This document shows positions 1-6,873 of a stretch of 7,096 bases of DNA, in pieces; within the stretch, counting starts at the first letter, position 1, and each line of letters starts with the position of its first letter. The notes beneath the pieces are model-generated. The model saw only the letters and a list, made by a program, of their open reading frames with translations. It ran no database searches and had not been told where the DNA came from. The stretch comes from an uncultured Azospirillum sp. GTDB lineage: Bacteria; Pseudomonadota; Alphaproteobacteria; Azospirillales; Azospirillaceae. A program made the translations under genes and the position numbers. The stretch is from positions 1-7,096 of the forward strand of contig CALGOL010000522.1 in assembly GCA_937960755.1 (NCBI GenBank). The letters are read 5' to 3'.

Positions 1-45
1 CCACCGAGATCTACACTCTTTCCCTACACGACGCTCTTCCGATCT
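1..45 (+). other. Illumina P5/TruSeq universal adapter left on the contig end (not genomic)
   Basis: These bases match, without mismatch, the last 45 nt of the 58-nt Illumina universal adapter as I know it, ending in the hallmark CGCTCTTCCGATCT at 32-45. The match stops exactly at 45, where ordinary phoR coding sequence begins. The segment is a library-preparation remnant and says nothing about the organism. It happens to be open in the phoR frame, encoding TEIYTLSLHDALPI from 3-44, a peptide familiar from contaminated protein records. An automatic gene caller would therefore fuse it to the kinase. It should be masked. Confidence 0.98.
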
Positions 46-266
46 GCGACGGCATTCCGCGCACCCATCTGCCGCGACTGACCGAGCGCTTTTATCGGGT
101 GGACGCCGCGCGCTCCCGCGCGTTGGGCGGCACCGGGCTGGGGCTGGCCATCGTCAAGCACATTATGAACCGCCACCGCGGCCGGCTGACGATTGAAAGC
201 GTTCCGGGCGAGGGCTCCACCTTCACGGTTTATTTTCCGCTGGCCGGCGGCGGCGAGGCCTCCTGA
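46..266 (+). CDS. phoR: Phosphate regulon sensor histidine kinase PhoR, C-terminal end of the ATPase domain (5' truncated)
   Basis: Only the last 72 complete codons remain, reading DGIPRTHLPRL from base 48 to the TGA at 264-266. The upstream part is lost where the adapter was joined. Bases 46-47 would complete a Gly codon, fitting the GDGIP of a G1 box. What can be seen is the C-terminal part of a HATPase_c domain: the F box (LTERFYRVD) and the G2 box (GGTGLGLAIVKHIM), then the final strand (GEGSTFTVYFPL). These elements bind ATP for autophosphorylation of the kinase's histidine, which lies in the missing part. The RLTERFYRVD wording is typical of PhoR, and its position ahead of pstS-pstCAB-phoU-phoB supports that over another histidine kinase. 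PhoR is normally a membrane-bound sensor that phosphorylates PhoB in low phosphate and is restrained by the Pst/PhoU complex. The family call is very sure; the PhoR assignment rests partly on context. Confidence 0.92.
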
Positions 267-395
267 CGCATTTTGTCATGTTTTGAAAGCTTCGGCCTGA
301 ATCCGCCGACCTTTCGGACACAGTATATTGCGATGCGATAGGCGCCGCCGTCCGCATGGCGGCCCGGCGAAATCGCCGCCCGGTTTCTGGGGTGG

Positions 396-429
396 GCGTC
401 ATTAAACTGTAATGTTCGCGTCATATTTA
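396..429 (+). promoter_or_regulatory. Pho-box array (three 11-bp-phased repeats) and candidate -10 of the pstS promoter
   Basis: Three 7-mers recur every 11 bp: GCGTCAT (396-402), CTGTAAT (407-413) and GCGTCAT (418-424). They are separated by the A/T-rich 4-mers TAAA and GTTC. This is the 7-4-7 layout of the PhoB operator, whose consensus half-site is CTGTCAT. A fourth unit at 429-435 (AAGTCGC) keeps only the central GTC and is doubtful. TATTTA at 424-429 lies 10 bp past the second repeat and could be the -10, with PhoB replacing a -35 contact, but it overlaps the third repeat by one base. Alternatively the third repeat belongs to the activator site and the -10 lies further down. The array sits 129 bp before the pstS start and is the expected PhoB-P activation site for the operon. 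The box is seen in the sequence; the start point is inferred. Confidence 0.82.
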
Positions 430-552
430 AGTCGCTCACGCGCAGGTAAGGTCCGCCCCGGAAGGCGGCTGATCGTCCTTAATCCGCGCGGCGGCTTTTT
501 CGGCTGTGCGCGCCCTTGGCCGCCTTGAGACAATTTTAGGAGGGTTTCCCCC
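430..552 (+). other. pstS 5' leader, GC-rich with alternative hairpins and a strong ribosome binding site
   Basis: No gene is visible here. If transcription starts just after the Pho boxes, the pstS mRNA has a leader of about 115-120 nt. Several segments can pair in competing ways. CCGCC (453-457) can pair with GGCGG at 464-468 or at 490-494, the latter followed by CTTTTTC. GCCGCCTT (519-526) can pair over 8 bp with AAGGCGGC (462-469), or its first six bases with GGCGGC (490-495). Such pairing may be chance in GC-rich DNA. The ribosome binding site AGGAGGG (538-544) is near-perfect and lies 8 nt before the GTG at 553, which fixes the pstS start. Confidence 0.5.
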
Positions 553-1593
553 GTGACGCACAAGCTTGCTCTCGCCGCCGCCGCCGCCGCCGTCGCTTTG
601 GTCGGCGCCGCCGGCGCCGCCAACGCCCAGGCCCGCGATCAGATCCGCGCCGTCGGTTCGTCCACGGTGTTTCCGTTCACCACTGCGGCGGCGGAAGCCT
701 TCGGCAAGGGCGGTCAGTTCAAGACCCCGGTCGTGGAATCCACCGGCACCGGCGGCGGTCTGAAGCTGTTTTGCGGCGGCGTCGGCCCGCAGCACGCCGA
801 CATCGCCAACGCTTCGCGTCGCATCAAGGCGTCGGAAGTCGAATCCTGCGCCAAGAACGGCGTGACCGAAATCACCGAACTGAAGATCGGCTTTGACGGC
901 ATCGTCATCGCCAATTCCAAGAAGGCCAAGCACGTCGATCTGACGCTGGCTCAGGTCTGGAAGGCGCTGGCCAAGGAAGTGCCGGTCGACGGCAAGATGG
1001 TCGCCAACCCCTATCAAAAGTGGTCGGATATCGACCCGTCGCTGCCGGCGACTGAAATCGAAGTCATGGGCCCGCCGCCGACCTCCGGCACCCGCGACGC
1101 CTTCAACGAACTGGCGATGGAAGGCGGCTGCCACAAGGTCGCCGAAGTCAAGGCCGCCCTGCCGGACGACAAGGCTCGCGCCAAGGCTTGCATGGCGATC
1201 CGTGAAGACGGCGCCTTCGTCGAAGCCGGCGAAAACGACAACCTGATCGTCCAGAAGCTGGTCGCCAACCCGAACGCCTTCGGCGTGTTCGGCTACAGCT
1301 TCCTCGATCAGAACAAGGACAAGCTCCAGGCCGCCAAGATCGACGGCGTCGCCCCGGAGTATAAGGACATCGCTTCCGGCAAGTATCCGGTGGCCCGTTC
1401 GCTCTACGTCTACATCAAGAACGCCCACGCCGGCGTCATTCCGGGCATTCGCGAATTCATCGCCGAATACACCTCGGAACGCGCCATGGGCGAAGACGGC
1501 TATCTGGCCGACAAGGGTCTGATCTCGCTGCCGAAGGCGGAACGCGACGCGACCCGCGCCTCGGCGATCAACCTGACCCCGGTCAAGTTGTAA
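553..1593 (+). CDS. pstS: Phosphate ABC transporter, periplasmic phosphate-binding protein PstS
   Basis: This 346-aa protein binds inorganic phosphate in the periplasm and delivers it to PstC/PstA. A signal peptide is clear: MTHK, then an alanine-rich hydrophobic stretch, with a likely signal peptidase I site after ANA at residue 25. The mature protein keeps the phosphate-cradle motifs of the family: SSTVFPFT (36-43), ESTGTGGG (62-69), DIANASRR (83-90) and TSGTRDAF (177-184). These correspond to the loops that hydrogen-bond phosphate in the E. coli protein. Four cysteines (74, 99, 193, 213) lie in two pairs and could form disulfides after export; that is inference. The start is a GTG, chosen because AGGAGGG lies 8 nt upstream and the signal peptide begins there. 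No in-frame ATG offers a better signal peptide. A PhoB-controlled promoter lies upstream and a hairpin with T-tract follows, so this gene is probably transcribed more than pstCAB. Confidence 0.96.
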   Translation: MTHKLALAAAAAAVALVGAAGAANAQARDQIRAVGSSTVFPFTTAAAEAFGKGGQFKTPVVESTGTGGGLKLFCGGVGPQHADIANASRRIKASEVESCAKNGVTEITELKIGFDGIVIANSKKAKHVDLTLAQVWKALAKEVPVDGKMVANPYQKWSDIDPSLPATEIEVMGPPPTSGTRDAFNELAMEGGCHKVAEVKAALPDDKARAKACMAIREDGAFVEAGENDNLIVQKLVANPNAFGVFGYSFLDQNKDKLQAAKIDGVAPEYKDIASGKYPVARSLYVYIKNAHAGVIPGIREFIAEYTSERAMGEDGYLADKGLISLPKAERDATRASAINLTPVKL

Positions 1594-1608
1594 GTTTTGC
1601 GGGTTAAG

Positions 1609-1637
1609 CGGCGGTCCGGCGACGGGCCGCCGTTTTT
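1609..1637 (+). terminator. Intrinsic terminator/attenuator between pstS and pstC
   Basis: A 9-bp stem, CGGCGGTCC (1609-1617) with GGGCCGCCG (1624-1632), contains a single T-G wobble. It closes a 6-nt loop (GGCGAC) and is followed at once by TTTTT (1633-1637). This is the standard form of a Rho-independent terminator. It lies 15 bp after the pstS stop and 51 bp before pstC, inside what is otherwise one transcription unit. The likely effect is partial termination and 3'-end protection of the pstS message, giving more binding protein than membrane components. Full termination would require a separate pstC promoter, and I see no convincing one in 1638-1688. Confidence 0.8.
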
Positions 1638-1688
1638 CCGGCGGATATCCTTCGAATTTAAGTTAATTCGCTTTCCGACAGGATCGCC

Positions 1689-3071
1689 ATGCAACTCACG
1701 GTTCTATTGATAGTGCTGATCGCGCTAACGGTGGCGGGATACCACCTTGGCCGGTCGAGAGCCGTCCGCGCCGTGGGGGGGCGGATCGTCCAACTTCACT
1801 CCGTGCCGGCTTATCACGGACTTTACGTCGCCTTGTGGGCGGGTCTGCCGGCCTTTGCGCTGTTCGCCCTCTGGAGCATGACGGAAAACTGGCTGGTGCT
1901 GCAGATGGCTTTGGCGTCGCTGCCCGAGCGTCTGTCCGGCGGCGACATTTCGACTTTGGGCCTGCTGAAGGCCGACATTCTCAATATCGCGCAAGGCGTC
2001 AACCCAGGCCGCGACAGCGATCCGGCGGTTGTCGCCGCGGCGCAGCACTATAACGACCTGCGCAGCCTGGGCGACTGGATGGTTCTGGCCATCGGCGCGT
2101 CGCTCGCGGTGGCCGGTCTGGTCTACGCCCGCAATCGCATCACCTCGGCCTTGCGGGCCCGCAACCGGGTGGAGCAGGTGGTCAATTGGGCGCTCATCGC
2201 CTGCGCCATGGTGGCGATCCTGACCACCTTCGGCATCGTGTTCTCGCTGGTGTTCGAGGCGATGCAGTTCTTCGCCAAGATTTCGCCGATCGACTTCCTG
2301 TTCGGGCTGCACTGGTCGCCGCAGACCGCGATGCGCGCCGATCAGGTGGGCTCGTCGGGGTCGTTCGGCGCGGTGCCGCTGTTCGCCGGCACGCTGCTCA
2401 TCACCTTCATCGCCATGCTGGTGGCGGTGCCAGTGGGCCTGATGGCGGCGGTGTTCATGTCGGAATACGCCGATCCCAAGCTGCGCAACTGGGTCAAGCC
2501 GATCCTGGAAATCCTCGCCGGCATCCCCACCGTGGTTTACGGCTTCTTCGCCGCGCTGACCATGGCGCCTTTCGTGCGCGGTCTGGGCGAATCCATCGGC
2601 CTCAGCGTGTCGTCGGAATCGGCGCTCGCCGCCGGTCTGGTGATGGGGGTGATGATTATCCCCTTCGTCTCCTCGCTGTCGGACGACGTCATCAACGCGG
2701 TGCCGCAGTCGCTGCGCGACGGTTCTTACGGCCTGGGCGCCACCAAGTCGGAAACCATCCGCCAAGTGGTGCTGCCGGCGGCTTTGCCGGGCATCGTCGC
2801 CGCCGTCATGCTGGCGGTGTCGCGGGCCATCGGCGAAACCATGATCGTCACCATGGCCGCGGGTCTGGCCGGCAATCTGACCGCCAACCCGCTGGAGGCT
2901 GTGACCACCGTCACCACCCAGATCGCCACCTTGCTGGTGGGCGACCAGGAGTTCGACAGCCCGAAGACGCTGTCGGCTTTCGGCTTGGGTCTGGTGCTGT
3001 TCGTCGTCACCTTGGCCCTCAACATGATCGCCTTGCGGGTGGTCCAGAAGTATCGGGAAAAGTATGACTGA
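1689..3071 (+). CDS. pstC: Phosphate ABC transporter permease PstC (long, N-terminally extended form)
   Basis: PstC is one of the two inner-membrane subunits that form the phosphate channel. At 460 aa it is much longer than E. coli PstC (about 319 aa). The extra N-terminal part of roughly 225 residues has membrane segments near 1-18, 42-64, 130-147 and 165-190, and matches the extension known from alphaproteobacterial PstC (I believe PF12501/DUF3708). The MetI-like permease domain covers about 229-450. Its cytoplasmic coupling (EAA) loop is visible at 345-368, with GLGATKSETI and LPAALPG; it contacts PstB. The ATG at 1689 has an AGGA (1680-1683) 5 nt before it, and the protein starts with a hydrophobic helix as in relatives. 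The gene ends 8 nt inside pstA, implying translational coupling. It is probably expressed by read-through of the hairpin after pstS. Confidence 0.95.
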   Translation: MQLTVLLIVLIALTVAGYHLGRSRAVRAVGGRIVQLHSVPAYHGLYVALWAGLPAFALFALWSMTENWLVLQMALASLPERLSGGDISTLGLLKADILNIAQGVNPGRDSDPAVVAAAQHYNDLRSLGDWMVLAIGASLAVAGLVYARNRITSALRARNRVEQVVNWALIACAMVAILTTFGIVFSLVFEAMQFFAKISPIDFLFGLHWSPQTAMRADQVGSSGSFGAVPLFAGTLLITFIAMLVAVPVGLMAAVFMSEYADPKLRNWVKPILEILAGIPTVVYGFFAALTMAPFVRGLGESIGLSVSSESALAAGLVMGVMIIPFVSSLSDDVINAVPQSLRDGSYGLGATKSETIRQVVLPAALPGIVAAVMLAVSRAIGETMIVTMAAGLAGNLTANPLEAVTTVTTQIATLLVGDQEFDSPKTLSAFGLGLVLFVVTLALNMIALRVVQKYREKYD

Positions 3072-4395
3072 TCTCGTCGAAACGGGGACGCGGTCCGTGG
3101 GCTCCTCGGCCTCCAAGTCGTATTACCAGGGCGATGCTTTCGCCGCCCGGTTGCGCCAACGCTACGCTGCTGAACGAAACTTCAAGATCGCCGGCTACGC
3201 CTCCATCGGTATCGCCGCCGTCATGCTGGTGGTGCTGCTCAGCACCATCATCGGGCAAGGCTACACCGCTTTCTGGCAGACCCGCATTCAGATCGAAGCC
3301 ACCATCGACCCGGCGGAAGTGGCGCCGGTCGGCACCACCGACCGGACGAAGATTTCCCAGGGCAACTTCAACAAGCTGCTGCGCGACGCGCTGGCGGCGC
3401 AGTTCCCTGACATCACCGACCGTTCCGACCGCCGCAAAATGTACGACGTGCTGTCGTCCGGCGCGGCTTACGAGTTGGCCGACGCAGTGATGGAAAACCC
3501 GGCGCTGATCGGCCAAAAGGTCAAGCTGTGGGTGACGGCGTCGGACGATGTGGACCAGTTGATGAAGGGCTACATTGAGCGGGACGCGCGGGAAGAAAAC
3601 CGCAAGGTCAACGACATTCAGCTTCGCGTCGTTGATAAGCTGACCGCCGACAAGAACATCGCCCTGCAATTCAACGATACGCTGTTCACCAGGGGCGATT
3701 CGCGCGAACCGGAAATGGCCGGTCTGTGGGGGTCGATCAAGGGGTCGTTCCTGACCTTGCTGGTGACCATGTTCCTGGCGGTGCCGATCGGCGTCTCGGC
3801 GGCGATCTATCTGGAAGAATTCGCGCCGAAGAACAAGCTGACCGACTTTATCGAGGTCAACATCAACAACCTCGCCGCCGTGCCGTCCATCGTCTACGGT
3901 CTGCTGGGTCTGGCGGTGTTCTTGAACTTCTTCGGCATGCCGCGCTCGGCCCCGCTGGTGGGCGGCGTCGTGCTGGCGCTGATGACCTTGCCGATTATCA
4001 TCATCGCGTCCCGCGCCGCTTTGAAGGCGGTGCCGCCGTCGATCCGCGACGCGGCCCTGGGCGTCGGCGCCTCGCCGTTGCAAGCGGTGCTGCATCACCG
4101 GCTGCCGCTGGCGATGCCGGGCATCCTGACCGGCACCATTCTCGGCATGGCCCATGCGCTGGGTGAAACCGCGCCGTTGCTGATGATCGGCATGGTGGCC
4201 TTCATCGTCGATATCCCGGGCGGCTTCACCGACTCGGCGACCTTGCTGCCGGTGCAGATTTACATGTGGGCGGACAGCCCGGAACGCGCGTTCACCGAAC
4301 GCACCTCGGCGGCGATTTTGGTGCTGCTGGGCTTCCTGGTGATGATGAACGGCTTGGCCGTGTTCCTTCGCAAGAAATTCGAGAGGCGGTGGTGA
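3064..4395 (+). CDS. pstA: Phosphate ABC transporter permease PstA (long form with periplasmic insert)
   Basis: PstA is the second channel subunit, pairing with PstC. At 443 aa it is longer than the roughly 296-aa E. coli protein. The order is: a cytoplasmic N-terminus (1-41), a first membrane helix (about 42-66), a hydrophilic stretch of about 150 residues (67-220) probably facing the periplasm, then a five-helix MetI-like permease domain (about 223-436). The N-terminal half fits the DUF3333 (PF11812) region common in alphaproteobacterial PstA. The EAA coupling loop, with ALGVGASPLQ and LPLAMPG, is at 331-353, and HALGETAPLL follows at 364-373 as expected. The ATG at 3064 overlaps the end of pstC in ATGACTGA, 8 nt shared, with a weak GGGAAA upstream. 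Translation is thus likely coupled to pstC. A basic KKFERRW tail ends the protein in the cytoplasm. Confidence 0.95.
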   Translation: MTDLVETGTRSVGSSASKSYYQGDAFAARLRQRYAAERNFKIAGYASIGIAAVMLVVLLSTIIGQGYTAFWQTRIQIEATIDPAEVAPVGTTDRTKISQGNFNKLLRDALAAQFPDITDRSDRRKMYDVLSSGAAYELADAVMENPALIGQKVKLWVTASDDVDQLMKGYIERDAREENRKVNDIQLRVVDKLTADKNIALQFNDTLFTRGDSREPEMAGLWGSIKGSFLTLLVTMFLAVPIGVSAAIYLEEFAPKNKLTDFIEVNINNLAAVPSIVYGLLGLAVFLNFFGMPRSAPLVGGVVLALMTLPIIIIASRAALKAVPPSIRDAALGVGASPLQAVLHHRLPLAMPGILTGTILGMAHALGETAPLLMIGMVAFIVDIPGGFTDSATLLPVQIYMWADSPERAFTERTSAAILVLLGFLVMMNGLAVFLRKKFERRW

Positions 4396-4397
4396 GA

Positions 4398-5213
<816 letters not shown>

Positions 5214-5234
5214 TCTTATCTTCCGCTTCGCTTC

Positions 5235-5265
5235 GACCGGCGCCCTTTAGAGGGCGCCGGTCTTT
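5235..5265 (+). terminator. 12-bp perfect hairpin between pstB and phoU (attenuator or mRNA-stabilising element)
   Basis: GACCGGCGCCCT (5235-5246) and AGGGCGCCGGTC (5251-5262) are exact inverted repeats around a TTAG loop, followed by TTTA (5263-5266). It occupies much of the 68-bp gap between the pstB stop and the phoU start. Its end is only 6 nt before the phoU ribosome binding site CTGGAG (5269-5274). The stem is strong but the T-run is short, so complete termination is less likely than partial termination, protection of the upstream pst message from 3' exonucleases, or lowered phoU/phoB expression. No separate phoU promoter is obvious in this gap. Confidence 0.65.
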
Positions 5266-5281
5266 ACCTGGAGTTGGTGAC

Positions 5282-6037
5282 ATGGCCAGCGAACATATTG
5301 TGCGCGCGTTCGCGCAAGAATTGCACCGCTTGTCCAATCTGGTGACTCAGATGGGCGGCGTGGCGGAAGCCCAGATCGCCGCCGCCGTCAAAGCGGTGGC
5401 GAAGCGCGACGTGCAACTCGCCGCGCAGGTGATGCAGAACGACCAACGTCTCGACGAGTACGAACGCAGCATCGACCAAGAGGCGGTGCGTCTATTGGCG
5501 TTGCGTCAGCCGATGGCGCTCGACCTGCGGGAAATCGTCTCGGCGCTCAAGATCGCCTCCGATCTGGAGCGGGTCGGCGACTACGCCGCCAATATCGCCA
5601 AGCGTTCGTTGGCGCTGGCCCAATCGCCGGTCGCCAAGCCCGCCGCCGCCATTCCCCGCATGGGCCGCATGGTGGAGGAAGTCGTCAAGGACGTGCTCGA
5701 CGCCTACATCGAGCGCGACGTCGAGAAGGCCTTGTCCGCCTGGGCGCGCGACGAGGAGCTTGACGACCTCTACACCTCGCTGTTCCGCGAAGTCCTCACC
5801 TACATGATGGAAGACCCGCGCAACATCACCCCCTGCACCCACCTGCTGTTTATGGCGAAGAACCTGGAGCGTATTGGCGACCACGCCACCAACATCGCCG
5901 AAACCATTCATTTCCTGGTGGTGGGCGAGCCGATGAACAAGGTGCGCCCCAAGAACGACTCCTCCAGCTATGCGGTGGTTTCGCCGGACATGCCCGCCGA
6001 TACGGACGGCGCGTCGGAGCGCCGCGGAGAACCCTGA
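5282..6037 (+). CDS. phoU: Phosphate-signalling and transport accessory protein PhoU
   Basis: PhoU is a cytoplasmic all-helical protein that links the Pst transporter to PhoR, damping PhoB activation and phosphate uptake when phosphate is sufficient. The protein is 251 aa against about 241 in E. coli. It shows the expected duplicated three-helix-bundle layout: the metal-binding E-x-x-x-D signature occurs in DLERVGDYAANI (94-105; E96, D100) and again in NLERIGDHATNI (194-205; E196, D200). The N-terminus, HIVRAFAQELHRL, is typical of the family. The last 35 residues or so are polar and probably disordered. The ATG at 5282 is chosen because CTGGAG lies 7 nt before it and the family N-terminus begins there; frame extension upstream runs into pstB. 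phoB starts 1 nt after the phoU stop, so the two are co-translated. Confidence 0.96.
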   Translation: MASEHIVRAFAQELHRLSNLVTQMGGVAEAQIAAAVKAVAKRDVQLAAQVMQNDQRLDEYERSIDQEAVRLLALRQPMALDLREIVSALKIASDLERVGDYAANIAKRSLALAQSPVAKPAAAIPRMGRMVEEVVKDVLDAYIERDVEKALSAWARDEELDDLYTSLFREVLTYMMEDPRNITPCTHLLFMAKNLERIGDHATNIAETIHFLVVGEPMNKVRPKNDSSSYAVVSPDMPADTDGASERRGEP

Positions 6038-6038
6038 T

Positions 6039-6743
6039 ATGACCGCCGCCGTTAAGCCGTTGATTTTAATTGTCGAAGACGAAACCGACATCGTCACGCT
6101 GTTGCGTTACAATCTGGAGAAGGAAGGCTTTCGCGTCATCGCCGCCGGCGACGGCGAGGAAGCGTTGCTGTTGGCCGGCGAACAGTCGCCCAACTTGATG
6201 TTGCTGGATTGGATGCTGCCGCTGATGTCAGGGCTGGAGGTTTGCCGGCAGTTGCGCCGCAACCCCAAGACCCGCGACATTCCGGTGATTATGCTGACGG
6301 CGCGCGGCGAAGAAGCCGACCGGGTGCGCGGGCTGAACTCCGGCGCCGACGACTACATCACCAAGCCGTTTTCGCCCACTGAAATGGTGGCGCGCATTCG
6401 CGCCGTGCTGCGCCGCTCCTCCCCCGGCCTGTCGGACGAAACGCTGGAATTCAGCGACGTGGTGATGGATCTGGCGGCGCACCGGGTGCGGCGCGGCGGT
6501 CGGGACGTGCATCTGGGGCCGACCGAATTCCGTTTGCTGCGCCATTTCATGCAGCATCCGGGGCGGGTGTTCTCCCGCGAGCAGTTGCTTGACATCGTCT
6601 GGGGCCACGACGTTTACGTCGAACCGCGCACGGTGGACGTTCATATTCGCCGGCTGCGCAAGGCGCTGAATGATGAAACCGAGTCGGATTTGATCCGCAC
6701 CGTGCGCTCGGCCGGCTACGCGCTCGACGCCAAAAGCGCCTGA
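6039..6743 (+). CDS. phoB: Phosphate regulon response regulator PhoB
   Basis: PhoB is the DNA-binding regulator phosphorylated by PhoR; it activates Pho-box promoters such as the one before pstS. The 234-aa length fits the OmpR/PhoB class (E. coli 229). The receiver domain (about 8-125) has the acidic pair E13/D14, phosphoacceptor D57 in LLDWMLP, switch residue T87 and invariant K109 in the sequence ITKPFSP. The winged-helix output domain (about 137-230) has GPTEFRLL and the recognition helix RTVDVHIRRLRKAL, nearly identical to E. coli PhoB, followed by IRTVRSAGY. The ATG at 6039 is set by CGGAGA (6025-6030) 8 nt upstream and the MTAAVKPLILIVEDE start; an earlier in-frame start lies within phoU. 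Its place at the end of the operon implies positive autoregulation by read-through from the pst promoter. Confidence 0.96.
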   Translation: MTAAVKPLILIVEDETDIVTLLRYNLEKEGFRVIAAGDGEEALLLAGEQSPNLMLLDWMLPLMSGLEVCRQLRRNPKTRDIPVIMLTARGEEADRVRGLNSGADDYITKPFSPTEMVARIRAVLRRSSPGLSDETLEFSDVVMDLAAHRVRRGGRDVHLGPTEFRLLRHFMQHPGRVFSREQLLDIVWGHDVYVEPRTVDVHIRRLRKALNDETESDLIRTVRSAGYALDAKSA

Positions 6744-6767
6744 CGCGGTTTTCATACCGTCCCGCCG

Positions 6768-6793
6768 ATGAAATGACCTGTCGGTCATTTCAT
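6768..6793. terminator. 11-bp perfect palindrome after phoB, probable bidirectional terminator (or operator)
   Basis: ATGAAATGACC (6768-6778) and GGTCATTTCAT (6783-6793) are exact inverted repeats around TGTC. It lies 24 bp after the phoB stop and between two convergent genes, so a terminator serving both strands fits; each strand ends in TTTCAT but lacks a real T-run. The core TGACC-n4-GGTCA also resembles TetR-family operators, though no such regulator is visible here. A second TTTCAT at 6750-6755 could pair with ATGAAA (6768-6773) instead, giving a weaker alternative hairpin. Confidence 0.55.
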
Positions 6794-6831
6794 GCGAAGC
6801 CGGTTTCGCTCAAGCGCCGCGCGGGCTTCGC
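6794..6831. repeat. 8-bp inverted repeat next to the phoB-downstream palindrome
   Basis: GCGAAGCC (6794-6801) and GGCTTCGC (6824-6831) are exact inverted repeats with a 22-nt interior, which itself holds CGCT-CA-AGCG (6807-6816). It directly abuts the palindrome at 6768-6793. Read on the minus strand it would be the first structure met downstream of the convergent gene, so it may help terminate that transcript. No T-run follows on either strand; this is a weak call. Confidence 0.35.
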
Positions 6832-6873
6832 CGGTTCACTGTAGAGTTTGGTCGTCGGAGAACCGGCGTCACG

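Noticed and set aside
342..383. GC-rich hairpins (344-363 and 366-377) as a phoR terminator
   Set aside because: The stems are short, no proper T-run follows, and similar pairings arise easily in this base composition.
574..591. Six tandem GCC codons in the pstS signal peptide, considered as a phase-variable repeat
   Set aside because: Trinucleotide changes keep the frame and alanine runs are normal in signal peptides of GC-rich bacteria.
436..1428. 330-aa minus-strand open frame opposite pstS
   Set aside because: It mirrors the GC-rich codons of pstS, is rich in Gly, Arg, Asp and His, shows no recognisable motif, and pstS is certain.
2186..3067. 293-aa + strand frame inside pstC
   Set aside because: Out-of-frame shadow, very rich in Arg, Gly and His, with no hydrophobic segments or motifs.
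1725..3116. 463-aa minus-strand open frame opposite pstC
   Set aside because: Low-complexity His/Arg/Gln/Gly composition, typical of the reverse complement of a GC-rich membrane protein gene; pstC is clear on the + strand.
3019..4155. 378-aa minus-strand open frame opposite pstA
   Set aside because: Same shadow pattern (Arg, His, Gln and Gly rich, no domain) against a well-supported pstA.
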